This document shows, in pieces, positions 7,528 through 14,950 of a stretch of DNA of 19,715 nucleotides. This stretch comes from DASPKS01 sp035628035 (lineage in GTDB: Bacteria > Bacteroidota > Rhodothermia > Rhodothermales > Rubricoccaceae), in contig DASPKS010000024.1 in the NCBI GenBank assembly GCA_035628035.1, positions 1 to 19,715 on the forward strand. Reading direction: 5' to 3'. How positions within the stretch are numbered: position 1 is the stretch's first letter; each line of letters opens with the position of its first letter. Below the pieces are notes generated by a model. It had not been told where the DNA came from, ran no database searches, and worked only from the letters and a program-made list of their open reading frames with translations. The position numbers were made by a program, and so were the translations under genes.

Positions 7528-9303
7528 GTGCCCCATACCTACATCTTAGGAATCAACGCCTACCACGGCGACGTCTCGGCAGTCTTGCTGAAGGACGGTG
7601 AGGTCGTCGCGGCCCTCGAAGAAGAACGGTTCCGGCGGATCAAGCACTACGCGGGCTTCCCCACCGAGAGCATCCGGCGGTGTCTGGCCATGGCCGGCAT
7701 TGAGGGCCGTGAGGTGGCGCACGTCGCCGTAAGCCGCGATCCCCGGGCACACCTCCTCCGCAAGGCCGCCGCCGTCCTCCGACACCGTCCGAGCGCCCCC
7801 CTTGTCCGCGACCGCCTCGCCAACCGGAAAAAGGTCCGCGAGGTGCGTGCCCCGCTTGCCGAGGCGCTCGGCCTGCCGGAAGAGCGCCTGCCGCGCCTCC
7901 ACTTCGTCGAGCACCACCTGGCCCACCTCGCGAGCGCCTTCTTCGTCTCCCCCTTCGACGAGGCGGCCGTCTGCGCGCTCGACGGGTTCGGCGACTTCGT
8001 TTCGACCTCCCGGGCGGCCGGGCGTGCGAACCGGCTGGAGCGGCTCGGCAACACCTACTTCCCACACTCCCTCGGCCTCCTCTACACCGCCGTCACGCAG
8101 TACCTCGGATTCCACGGCTACGGCGACGAGTTCAAGGTGATGGGGCTGGCCCCGTACGGCGAGCCGGCGTACGTGGACGAGGTCGCCCGGCTCATCGAGC
8201 TCCTCCCCGGGGGGCAGTTTCGCTTGAACCTCCGGTACTTCCGCCACCACACGGAAGGCGTCGAGATGGAGTGGGACGAGGGGTACCCCTCGCTCGGGCT
8301 CGTCTTCAGCACGCGCATGGCCGAGGCGCTGGGGCCGCCGCGTCGCCCGGAGGAGCCGCTGGAGAAACGTCACGAGGACCTCGCGCGCTCCCTCCAGGCC
8401 GTCTACGAGCGCGCCGCCTTCCACGTCCTCAACGGGCTCTATGAGCAGACCCGCCAGAAGAACCTTTGCCTGGCGGGGGGCTGCGCGATGAACAGCGTGG
8501 CCAACGGGAAGATCAGGGAGGCGACGCCGTTCGAGGCGGTGTACGTCCAGCCCGCCGCCGCCGACAGCGGGACGGCCCTCGGTGCGGCGTGCTCCGTCTG
8601 GCATCAGGTGCTGGGCCACCCACGCCGCTTCGAGATGGCGCACGGGTACTGGGGCACGGCCTATCCCACGAACGGGCTGGCCGAGCAGGTCGCCGCCAGG
8701 CGCGACGCGGAATGGACGTATGAGGTGAGGGCCCTGGGGGACGAGGAGGCAGTCTGTCGAGAGGCCGCCCGCCTCCTCGCCGAGGGGAACGTGGTGGGGT
8801 GGTACCAGGGGCGGATGGAGTGGGGGGCCCGCGCCCTCGGCAACCGCTCGATCCTCGCCGACCCCCGTCGCGCCGACATGCGCGACCTCATCAACACGAA
8901 GATCAAGTTCCGAGAGAAGTTCAGGCCGTTCGCGCCCTCCATCCTCGAAGAGCGCCTCGACGATTACTTCGAGGGCGCCGCGCCGGACCCGTTCATGCAG
9001 CAGGTCTATCCCATCCGGGAGGAGAAGCAAAAGGAAATCCCGGCCGTGACCCACGTGGACGGGACCGGGCGGCTCCAGACGGTCAACGCCGAGACGAACC
9101 CGCGCTACTACCGCCTCATCCGGGCGTTTGAGCAAGAGACGGGCGTCCCGGTCGTGCTCAACACCTCGTTCAACGAGAACGAGCCCATCGTGGACACCCC
9201 CGAGCAGGCGCTCGACTGCTTCCTCCGCACGCGGATGGACGCCCTCGTCGTGAACGACCTTATCATTCGCCGCTTCCCGAAGCCACCGGGGAACGCCTCC
9301 TAG
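7528..9303 (+). CDS. Carbamoyltransferase (NodU/CmcH/TobZ family)
   Basis: A full-length 591-residue O-carbamoyltransferase that would transfer a carbamoyl group from carbamoyl phosphate, via carbamoyl-adenylate, to a sugar hydroxyl. The N-terminal ASKHA-like domain shows ILGINAYHGDVSAVLLKDG (6-24), EEERFRRIKH (31-40) and VEHHLAHLASAFF (127-139), whose histidines are the metal site in this family. DGFGD (152-156), GDEFKVMGLAPYG (199-211) and LCLAGGCAMNSVANGKI (313-329) follow. The C-terminal YrdC-like domain shows WYQGRMEWGARALGNRSIL (425-443), KFRPFAPSI (464-472) and NTSFNENEPIVDTPEQAL (545-562). All motifs I can check are present, so it should be active. The start is GTG 7528, 15 bases after the GT2 stop. 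In this cluster it probably carbamoylates a sugar of the glycan; the exact substrate is not readable. Confidence 0.93.
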   Translation: MPHTYILGINAYHGDVSAVLLKDGEVVAALEEERFRRIKHYAGFPTESIRRCLAMAGIEGREVAHVAVSRDPRAHLLRKAAAVLRHRPSAPLVRDRLANRKKVREVRAPLAEALGLPEERLPRLHFVEHHLAHLASAFFVSPFDEAAVCALDGFGDFVSTSRAAGRANRLERLGNTYFPHSLGLLYTAVTQYLGFHGYGDEFKVMGLAPYGEPAYVDEVARLIELLPGGQFRLNLRYFRHHTEGVEMEWDEGYPSLGLVFSTRMAEALGPPRRPEEPLEKRHEDLARSLQAVYERAAFHVLNGLYEQTRQKNLCLAGGCAMNSVANGKIREATPFEAVYVQPAAADSGTALGAACSVWHQVLGHPRRFEMAHGYWGTAYPTNGLAEQVAARRDAEWTYEVRALGDEEAVCREAARLLAEGNVVGWYQGRMEWGARALGNRSILADPRRADMRDLINTKIKFREKFRPFAPSILEERLDDYFEGAAPDPFMQQVYPIREEKQKEIPAVTHVDGTGRLQTVNAETNPRYYRLIRAFEQETGVPVVLNTSFNENEPIVDTPEQALDCFLRTRMDALVVNDLIIRRFPKPPGNAS

Positions 9304-9316
9304 CCGCTACCCGGCG

Positions 9317-9853
9317 ATGCCTCGCCTGAGCCCGCCCGTTTCCTTCGTCGCCATCCTCCTCGTGTGTTATGGCGCGTGGTACGCCGCGTACGAACTCGTG
9401 CTCAGGCCCGACGGGCGACTCGACGCCGCCGTGGCCCACGCCGTCGCTGCTACGGCGTGGGCCCAGCTCGATGTCCTAGGGCAGCCCGTTGCCGTCAGTG
9501 GCCGGACCGTTCGTCTCGCAGGGACCTCCGGGGTGTTCGTCGAAGACGGCTGCAACGGGCTCAGCGCGCTCGGCCTTTTCGCCGGGTTCGTGCTGGCCTA
9601 CCCGGGTCGCTGGCGCCGGCGGTTGTGGTTCGTCCCGCTGGGGCTCCTCGTCGTGTTCCTCGCCAACGTCGCCCGTGTGGCCGCGCTGGCGTACTTCGCG
9701 GCGCACTGGCCGGCAGGGTTCGACCTCCTCCACAGCGTGGGCACCTCCGCCTTTTTCTACTTCGTCATCTTCGGGCTCTGGGTCCTCTGGGCGCACGTCG
9801 GAGGCTCCCGGCTACACCCAGCGTCGGCGCTGGAGCCGGCCCTGGCAACGTGA
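9317..9853 (+). CDS. Exosortase/archaeosortase family protein (XrtX/XrtF-like)
   Basis: A 178-residue integral membrane protein of the exosortase/archaeosortase family, thought to be cysteine transpeptidases that cut C-terminal sorting signals of surface proteins. The triad is visible: Cys79 in DGCNGLSALGLFAGF (77-91), Arg120 in LANVARVAAL (115-124) and His139 in DLLHSVGTSAFF (136-147). Hydrophobic segments lie near 9-29, 82-96, 104-127 and 143-160. At 178 residues it matches the short Bacteroidota types (XrtX, XrtF and similar) rather than the longer EpsH-type enzymes. The ATG at 9317 follows the carbamoyltransferase by 13 bp, and the next membrane-protein gene overlaps it by 4 bp. No PEP-CTERM-like substrate is encoded in the window. 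The family is fairly sure; the subtype is tentative. Confidence 0.85.
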   Translation: MPRLSPPVSFVAILLVCYGAWYAAYELVLRPDGRLDAAVAHAVAATAWAQLDVLGQPVAVSGRTVRLAGTSGVFVEDGCNGLSALGLFAGFVLAYPGRWRRRLWFVPLGLLVVFLANVARVAALAYFAAHWPAGFDLLHSVGTSAFFYFVIFGLWVLWAHVGGSRLHPASALEPALAT

Positions 9854-10413
9854 CGTCGTTCCGGGAGGGGGTGGTACGAATCGTAGCGGGAGGCCTCTTT
9901 CTCGCGCTGTTCTTCGGGATCTGGCAGCCAGCGCGCAGCGCGCTCGCCGTTCACGTCGTTGCCCCCACACTGACGGCGTTGACCGGCACCCCGGTTGAAC
10001 CTGTCGACAAGCCGCCGTCGGTGCGGACGCGAAGCCTCCCTGAGGCACGCACCTTCAGCATCCCGGCCGGGCTCCACTTCCTCTTGCCGGGCCTGCTGCT
10101 TGTTATCGTCGCGCCGAGGAGGCCGTACTGGCTCGTGCTGTGGGGCCTCCTGCTTGCGCTCGGCCTCGTGATGCTGGGGGCCTTTGGACTCGGCCTCGCC
10201 GGGGTGCCTGGTGGGTTCGTTGCCCATGGCTTCTTGCACGTCTACGTCGTCCCGGCAGCGAGCCTCGGTGCCGCCCTTTTTCTCCTCTACGGGGCGCACC
10301 TGCGACGTGCACTAGACGCACGCACGAAGCGGCAGGAAAAAGTTGTGCACGGCAGCCGCGCGTGCCCCGATCCTTCCCCAGGGGACTTAGTTTTCCCCAA
10401 AGGGGGGACCTGA
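9850..10413 (+). CDS. Small multi-pass membrane protein, probable exosortase partner
   Basis: A 187-residue protein with no catalytic motif I recognise. It has an N-terminal membrane segment (about 9-27), then a polar stretch (45-70) that probably faces the periplasm, then three hydrophobic stretches near 73-88, 92-113 and 118-147, and a basic tail. It starts with GTG at 9850 inside the end of the exosortase gene (GTGA overlap), so the two are very likely translated together. Exosortase loci of Bacteroidota often encode a small membrane protein beside the sortase, sometimes named XrtX-associated membrane protein; I infer that this is the equivalent, without an alignment. The last 25 or so codons (from about 10340) use rarer codons and contain C/G-run hairpins, so the natural C-terminus could be nearer residue 160. 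Confidence 0.7.
   Translation: MTSFREGVVRIVAGGLFLALFFGIWQPARSALAVHVVAPTLTALTGTPVEPVDKPPSVRTRSLPEARTFSIPAGLHFLLPGLLLVIVAPRRPYWLVLWGLLLALGLVMLGAFGLGLAGVPGGFVAHGFLHVYVVPAASLGAALFLLYGAHLRRALDARTKRQEKVVHGSRACPDPSPGDLVFPKGGT
10376..10407. repeat. Cluster of short C-run/G-run inverted repeats
   Basis: Within 32 bases there are three alternating runs that can pair with each other: CCCC at 10376-10379 with GGGG at 10381-10384, GGGGA at 10381-10385 with TCCCC at 10394-10398, and CCCC at 10395-10398 with the G-run at 10402-10407. A local AT-richer piece (CTTAGTTTT) separates them, which stands out in this GC-rich locus. It overlaps the last codons of the exosortase-partner gene and lies just upstream of the next glycosyltransferase. 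There is no U-tract after the last hairpin, so it is not a standard terminator. It may influence the start of the following gene, but no function can be assigned. Confidence 0.35.
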
Positions 10414-10449
10414 GGAATGAGGAGGATACCCGGCCGCCGCTGCGCCTCG

Positions 10450-11781
10450 ATGATCCGGCCGCGCTTGCTTTTCGTCAACCAGCACTACTACCCCGACGTC
10501 GCGTCGACGGGGCAGCACCTCACGGACCTCGCCGAGCACCTTGCCGCAGGGGGGTTCGAGGTGGATGTCCTCTGTGGGTCGGGCCGGTATGTCTCGGGCG
10601 CGCTGGGCGTCCCGAGGCGGGAGGCGCGCCGGGGCGTCCAGATCACGCGGGCGCGGACGACGGCGTTCGGGCGGGGCACCCACGTCGGTCGCCTCCTCGA
10701 CTATGCGACGTTCTTCGCGCAGGTCCTCACGCGGCTGCTCTTCCGACGGCGCTACGACCTCGTCGTCTACCTCACTACGCCGCCCCTGCTGGCCGTGGTG
10801 GGCCTCCTCGCCAAGCGCGTACGAGGTGCCTCGTACGCGATCTGGTCGATGGACCTCCACCCGGGCGTGGAGGAGGCCGTCGGGGTGGTCCGCCGGGGTG
10901 GCCTCCGGTCGCGCGTGCTCCACGCCCTCAACGACGCGGCGTATCGGAACGCGGAGTTCGTCGTGGACCTCGGCCCCTACATGAAGCGGTACCTCCTCGC
11001 CCACGGCATCCGGGCCGACCGCCTGTACACCATCCCCGTGTGGAGCAAGCGGGACGAGATCTACCCCCTGCACCCCGCAGAGAACGGACTCCGGCGCGCG
11101 CTCGGTCTCGAAGACAAGTTCGTCGTGATGTACTCGGGGAACGCAGGGCTCGTGCACCGTTTCGGCGAGGTGCTCGAGGTGATGCGGCGGCTCCGTCGTC
11201 ACCCCGACGTGTTCTTCCTGTTCGCGGGCGGCGGCCCCCGGAAGGGGGAGATCGCTTCCTTCGTAAAGGCCGAGGGGATCGAGAACTTCCTGTACCTCGA
11301 CTACGTCCCCCGCGAGCAGCTGGCCGAGTCGCTGGGCGTCGGCGACGTCCACCTCCTTACGCTCGATAACGCAACGGCCGGGCTGGCCGTGCCGGGGAAG
11401 CTCTACGGGATCATGGCGGCCGGGCGCCCCGTCGTCGTCGTCGGCCCGGCCCAGTCGGAGCCGGCCGACACCGCGCTGCACCACGGCGCCGGCTTCCTGG
11501 TGAACACCGAGGGGGATCCCCCCGACGCGGCCGACCACCTCGAAGCGACGCTCCTGCGGCTCCACGCCGAGCCGGAGCTCCGCGCGAGGGTGGGTGCGCA
11601 GGCGCGGGCGGCCTTCCTCGCCCATTTCGAGCAGGTGGGCGCCTGCAAGGCCTGGAGTGCCCTCCTCGCGGACGAGGTCGGCAGCCGGATAGGCGCAGTG
11701 GATTGGCGAGCCGCGGGGCAGGTCGTGCCGCGCTCGCGAAGGGCACGGAGGAGGGTCGCCGCGGAGGCGCAAGCGGCCTAG
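10450..11781 (+). CDS. WbuB-like glycosyltransferase family 4 protein
   Basis: A 443-residue GT4 glycosyltransferase resembling the WbuB/WcaI group (transfer of an amino sugar or fucose in O-antigen and colanic-acid pathways). The N-terminus LLFVNQHYYPDVASTGQHLT (6-25) is characteristic, with DLVVYLTTPPLLAVVGLLAK and AIWSMDLHPGVEEA further on. IPVWSKRDEIYPL, VVMYSGNAGLVHRFGEVLE and FLFAGGGPRKGEI form the donor domain; VPGKLYGIMAAGRPVVV replaces the usual E-x7-E region in this subgroup. I start it at ATG 10450, directly before the first strand. The in-frame ATG 10417 would add an 11-residue arginine-rich stub but lies close to the purine-rich AGGAATGAGGAGGA, so the start is not settled. The tail after residue 425 is arginine-rich and probably disordered. 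Confidence 0.85.
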   Translation: MIRPRLLFVNQHYYPDVASTGQHLTDLAEHLAAGGFEVDVLCGSGRYVSGALGVPRREARRGVQITRARTTAFGRGTHVGRLLDYATFFAQVLTRLLFRRRYDLVVYLTTPPLLAVVGLLAKRVRGASYAIWSMDLHPGVEEAVGVVRRGGLRSRVLHALNDAAYRNAEFVVDLGPYMKRYLLAHGIRADRLYTIPVWSKRDEIYPLHPAENGLRRALGLEDKFVVMYSGNAGLVHRFGEVLEVMRRLRRHPDVFFLFAGGGPRKGEIASFVKAEGIENFLYLDYVPREQLAESLGVGDVHLLTLDNATAGLAVPGKLYGIMAAGRPVVVVGPAQSEPADTALHHGAGFLVNTEGDPPDAADHLEATLLRLHAEPELRARVGAQARAAFLAHFEQVGACKAWSALLADEVGSRIGAVDWRAAGQVVPRSRRARRRVAAEAQAA

Positions 11782-11841
11782 CTTCCGGTATCGGTCCCTC
11801 CGGTCTTCTTCGTTCGTCAAAGGAAAGTGCTCTCCGGTCGG

Positions 11842-12843
11842 ATGGAGAACGACCCCTCGCGCAGGCGCGTGTCGCCACGGGAAGTCCCCGTGATGGTCCT
11901 GAACTGGAACGGGTGGGAGGACACCCTCGCGTGCCTCGCCAGTCTCCGCGCGGCCGAAGAGGTGGGCACAGTGTGGCTCATCGACAACGGCTCGACGGAA
12001 GACCGCTCGGCGGAAGCGGAAGTGGCCTATCCCGGACTCCGGGTCGTGCGCCTCGGCCACAACTACGGGTGGGCCGGGGGGTACAACCGCGCGCTCGCCC
12101 TCGCTCGTGAGCAGGGATACCCGTACGCTTACCTCCTTAACAATGACGCCCGCGTAGATCCCGGCTTTCTGGCAAGCTGCCTCGTTGAGATGGGGAGGGG
12201 AGCGCGGGTGGCCGCTGTCGGGAGCTGTATCCTAAGGCTGGAGGATGGCTCAGTCTGGTTCGATGGGCACTACGGCTACGCGCCGGGGGAGCGCAAGGCC
12301 GCTGCGCTCGATGGCCGCCCGGCCACCGTGGTGGAGGAAGTCAATGGGTGCGGGATGCTCGTCGCGCTCGACGCCGTGGCGGCGTGCGGCCCGTTCGACG
12401 AGCGGTACTTCTGCTACCGCGAGGAGGCGGAGTGGAGCCGCCGCATCCGGCGGCACGGATGGACGCTCCGCGTCGCGCCCGCCTCACGGGTACGCCACGC
12501 GCTGGGGGGAAGCGATCGGAATGCGAACACCGCCTACTACATGAACCGCAACCTCGTCCTCGACGCCGAGGAGGCATCGGGGTGGGCGCGCGTGGGGCGG
12601 CGGTGGGGGGCGTTCTACTTCATGTACCGCTCCGCCAACGAGGCGCGTCGTCGGGGCGACCGGGCGGGCGAGGAGGCGTGCCTCCAGGCTCTCCGCGACG
12701 GGTGGAAGGGGCGGTTCGGACCTCGCCCAGCAGCGGGGCGGGCGCCCCTGCTCCTCCGGCTGGCCGCGCGCACGTGGCCCTTCCCACAGGGGGCGTTTCG
12801 CCGGTGGTGGGGGCGTCGAGGGCGGGTGCGCAAGGCGGCGTAG
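11842..12843 (+). CDS. Glycosyltransferase family 2, rhamnosyltransferase-like
   Basis: A 333-residue GT-A fold glycosyltransferase of the WbbL/RfbF-like rhamnosyltransferase branch of GT2. VPVMVLNWNGWEDTLACLAS is the N-terminal strand and helix, LIDNGSTED binds the nucleotide, HNYGWAGGYNRAL is the typical N-x-G-x-x-x-G-N segment, and LLNNDARVDPGFL is the D-x-D-equivalent metal site. EVNGCGMLV and PFDERYFCYREEAEWSRRIR carry the acidic catalytic residues of this branch. The C-terminal 90 residues are basic and arginine-rich. The ATG at 11842 was taken as start; a GTG at 11827 is in frame, with AAAGGA only three bases before it, and is a realistic alternative. The 60-bp gap before it is one of the larger ones in the cluster. 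The exact sugar is unproven. Confidence 0.85.
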   Translation: MENDPSRRRVSPREVPVMVLNWNGWEDTLACLASLRAAEEVGTVWLIDNGSTEDRSAEAEVAYPGLRVVRLGHNYGWAGGYNRALALAREQGYPYAYLLNNDARVDPGFLASCLVEMGRGARVAAVGSCILRLEDGSVWFDGHYGYAPGERKAAALDGRPATVVEEVNGCGMLVALDAVAACGPFDERYFCYREEAEWSRRIRRHGWTLRVAPASRVRHALGGSDRNANTAYYMNRNLVLDAEEASGWARVGRRWGAFYFMYRSANEARRRGDRAGEEACLQALRDGWKGRFGPRPAAGRAPLLLRLAARTWPFPQGAFRRWWGRRGRVRKAA

Positions 12844-12884
12844 CTTCGCGCCGCCATTCCCTGCACGCCCCCCGGGCACCCCGG

Positions 12885-13982
12885 ATGCACCTCCTCGTCG
12901 TGCTCGACAGCGCCCGCCTGGGCGGACTGGAGCAAGCGGCCCTCCGCACCCTGCGCGGCCTGCAGGCCCGCGGGCACACGGGTATGGCCCTCTCCGTAGC
13001 TGGCGAGGGGGAGCTGTTCCCGCTCCTCGCAGAGGCCGGTATCCCCGCGGCAGCCGTCCCATCCCGCGGGCCGAGCGGGTTGTTCACGGTACCCGTGGCG
13101 CGTCGCCGCGTACGCTGCATGCCGCACGACGCCCTGCTCATGGTAGGGACGGCGCGGCTGATCTCAACACTCCCCTTCCGGCCGCGCGACCGGCGCCGCC
13201 AAGTTCTCGCCGTGCACTACCACCACACAGGGGTAAAACCCCCCTGGGCGTGGCGGAGCTACTACCATCTAGCCCTCCGCCGCTACCACGCCATCACGTT
13301 CCCCTCCGACTACATCCGCGCGGAGGCCGAGGCGCTCGTGCCGGGCATCGCCCGCGTAGCCCACACCGTCCGCAATGGGATCCCGCTCCCGCCACCGGTG
13401 ACGGAGGCAGGCCGCCGCGCCGCGCGGCAGGCGCTCGGCCTCGACCCCGGCCGCCCCACCATCGGCAACGCGGGCCACCTCATCCCGCGCAAGCGGTTCG
13501 ACGTGTTTGTGCGTACGCTCGCGCGCCTGCGAAGGACGGTGCCCGACGTCCAAGCACTCATCGTGGGGGAGGGTCCGGAGCGCGCTGCGCTCGGCAGGCT
13601 CGCGAAGTCCCTTGGGGTAGGCGATGCCATCACGTGGCTGGGGTGGCAGCGCGACCTCACCCACTTTTACCAGAGCCTCGACGTGCTCCTCTTCAACGCC
13701 GACTGGGACGCCTTCCCGACAACGCCACAGGAGGCGATGAGCTACGGCCGCCCCGTCGTCGCCTCGGTGCTCAACGGGGGGCTGGGCGAGATCCTCTCCT
13801 CGGGAGAGCACGGGCTCCTCTTGGGGGAGCACGATGAGCGCGCACTGGCCGCCGCCGTCGAGAGCTACCTCTTGGACCCGGCCGAGGCCGAGCGGGTGGG
13901 GGAAGCTAGCCGGGCCCAGATCGCCGCGCACTGCTCGGTGGAGGAGAACGCGCGGCGCTACGAGGAACTCCTCGTTGGGTAG
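12885..13982 (+). CDS. Glycosyltransferase family 4 protein, last gene of glycan cluster
   Basis: A 365-residue GT4 glycosyltransferase. The N-terminus MHLLVVLDSARLGGLEQAAL carries the glycine-rich loop and the GGLEQ signature of GT4. VRNGIPLPPPV links to the donor domain, which shows GNAGHLIPRKRFDVFVR, LIVGEGPERAAL, ITWLGWQRDL and PTTPQEAMSYGRPVVASVLNG, the E-x7-E region. The ATG at 12885 begins the protein exactly at the first beta strand; the frame extends upstream only across the previous gene. A 41-bp gap precedes it. Its TAG at 13980-13982 lies six bases from the stop of accD on the other strand, with no terminator hairpin between. It closes the co-directional glycan block. Confidence 0.86.
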   Translation: MHLLVVLDSARLGGLEQAALRTLRGLQARGHTGMALSVAGEGELFPLLAEAGIPAAAVPSRGPSGLFTVPVARRRVRCMPHDALLMVGTARLISTLPFRPRDRRRQVLAVHYHHTGVKPPWAWRSYYHLALRRYHAITFPSDYIRAEAEALVPGIARVAHTVRNGIPLPPPVTEAGRRAARQALGLDPGRPTIGNAGHLIPRKRFDVFVRTLARLRRTVPDVQALIVGEGPERAALGRLAKSLGVGDAITWLGWQRDLTHFYQSLDVLLFNADWDAFPTTPQEAMSYGRPVVASVLNGGLGEILSSGEHGLLLGEHDERALAAAVESYLLDPAEAERVGEASRAQIAAHCSVEENARRYEELLVG

Positions 13983-13988
13983 TGGCGC

Positions 13989-14903
13989 TCAGCCGCGCCC
14001 GTTGGTCGCAACCGGCTCGGCGGCGACCTCCTGCTCGGCCGGTGTCTCCTCGGGTGGGCGCTCGAAGAGGAGGTCGAGGAAGTGGCAGAGCGTGTCGCGC
14101 ATCTCGGTGCGCGGGACGATCCGGTCGACGAACCCCTTCTCGAGGAGGAACTCGGCGCGCTGGAACCCCTTCGGGAGGTCGCGCCCGATGGTCTCGCGGA
14201 CGACGCGCGGGCCAGCAAACCCGATGAGCGCGCCTGGCTCGGCAAAGTGGAAGTCGCCGAGCATCGCGAAGGAGGCCGTTACGCCGCCCGTGGTGGGGTT
14301 CGTGAGTACGGAGAAGTAGGGGAGCCCCTTCTCGGCGAGGAGCGCGAGGTTGGCACTCGTCTTCGCCATCTGCATCAGGCTGAGTGCGCCCTCCATCATC
14401 CGCGCGCCGCCACTCTGGCTGATGACGACGAGCGCGCGGTCCTCGTCCACCGCCCGCCGGATGGCCCGCGTGACCACCTCGCCGACGACCGACCCCATCG
14501 AGCCGCCGATGAACGTGAAGTCCATCGCGGCGGCCGAGACGGGGTGCCCGCCGACGGTGCCGGTCCCGGCCACGACGGCGTCGTTCAGCCCGGAGGAGCG
14601 CTCGGCGTCCGTGATCCGAGAGGGGTACGGCTTCCGGTCCACGAACCCGAGGGGGTCGGTGGAGTAGAGGTGCTCGTCGTGCCGCATAAACCCGCCCTCG
14701 TCGAAGAGGAGGGCGAGGTAGTCCAGCCCGGGCATCGGGTAGTGATGCCCGCACTTCGTACACACGAGCGCGTTCTCCTCCAGCTCGTGGCGGCTGAGGA
14801 TGGCCCCGCAGGTGGGGCACTTCTGCCAGTAGCCCTCCGGGGGCTCTTTCCGCTCGGCGGGTTTCGTCTGGATGCCCGCCGACTGGCGCTTGAACCAGGC
14901 CAT
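13989..14903 (-). CDS. accD: Acetyl-CoA carboxylase carboxyltransferase subunit beta
   Basis: The beta subunit of the acetyl-CoA carboxylase carboxyltransferase, which with AccA moves the carboxyl group from carboxybiotin to acetyl-CoA to make malonyl-CoA, the first committed step of fatty acid synthesis. The 304-residue length is normal. The N-terminal zinc ribbon is complete, C29-x2-C32-x15-C48-x2-C51. The crotonase-like core shows MDFTFIGGSMGSVVGE (127-142), SQSGGARMMEGALSLMQMAK (162-181) and TTGGVTASFAMLGDFHFAEP (204-223), the conserved glycine-rich oxyanion regions. The start is ATG at 14903, giving the usual MAWF opening; longer versions of this frame read into tsaB. It sits 47 bp downstream of tsaB on the same strand, so the two may be cotranscribed. 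The last 20 residues are acidic and variable, as is common. Confidence 0.97.
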   Translation of the reverse strand: MAWFKRQSAGIQTKPAERKEPPEGYWQKCPTCGAILSRHELEENALVCTKCGHHYPMPGLDYLALLFDEGGFMRHDEHLYSTDPLGFVDRKPYPSRITDAERSSGLNDAVVAGTGTVGGHPVSAAAMDFTFIGGSMGSVVGEVVTRAIRRAVDEDRALVVISQSGGARMMEGALSLMQMAKTSANLALLAEKGLPYFSVLTNPTTGGVTASFAMLGDFHFAEPGALIGFAGPRVVRETIGRDLPKGFQRAEFLLEKGFVDRIVPRTEMRDTLCHFLDLLFERPPEETPAEQEVAAEPVATNGRG

Positions 14904-14950
14904 CGTGGAGGGGGAGGGGGGAGGGAAGACGCGAAAACGCGGGCGGAGGT

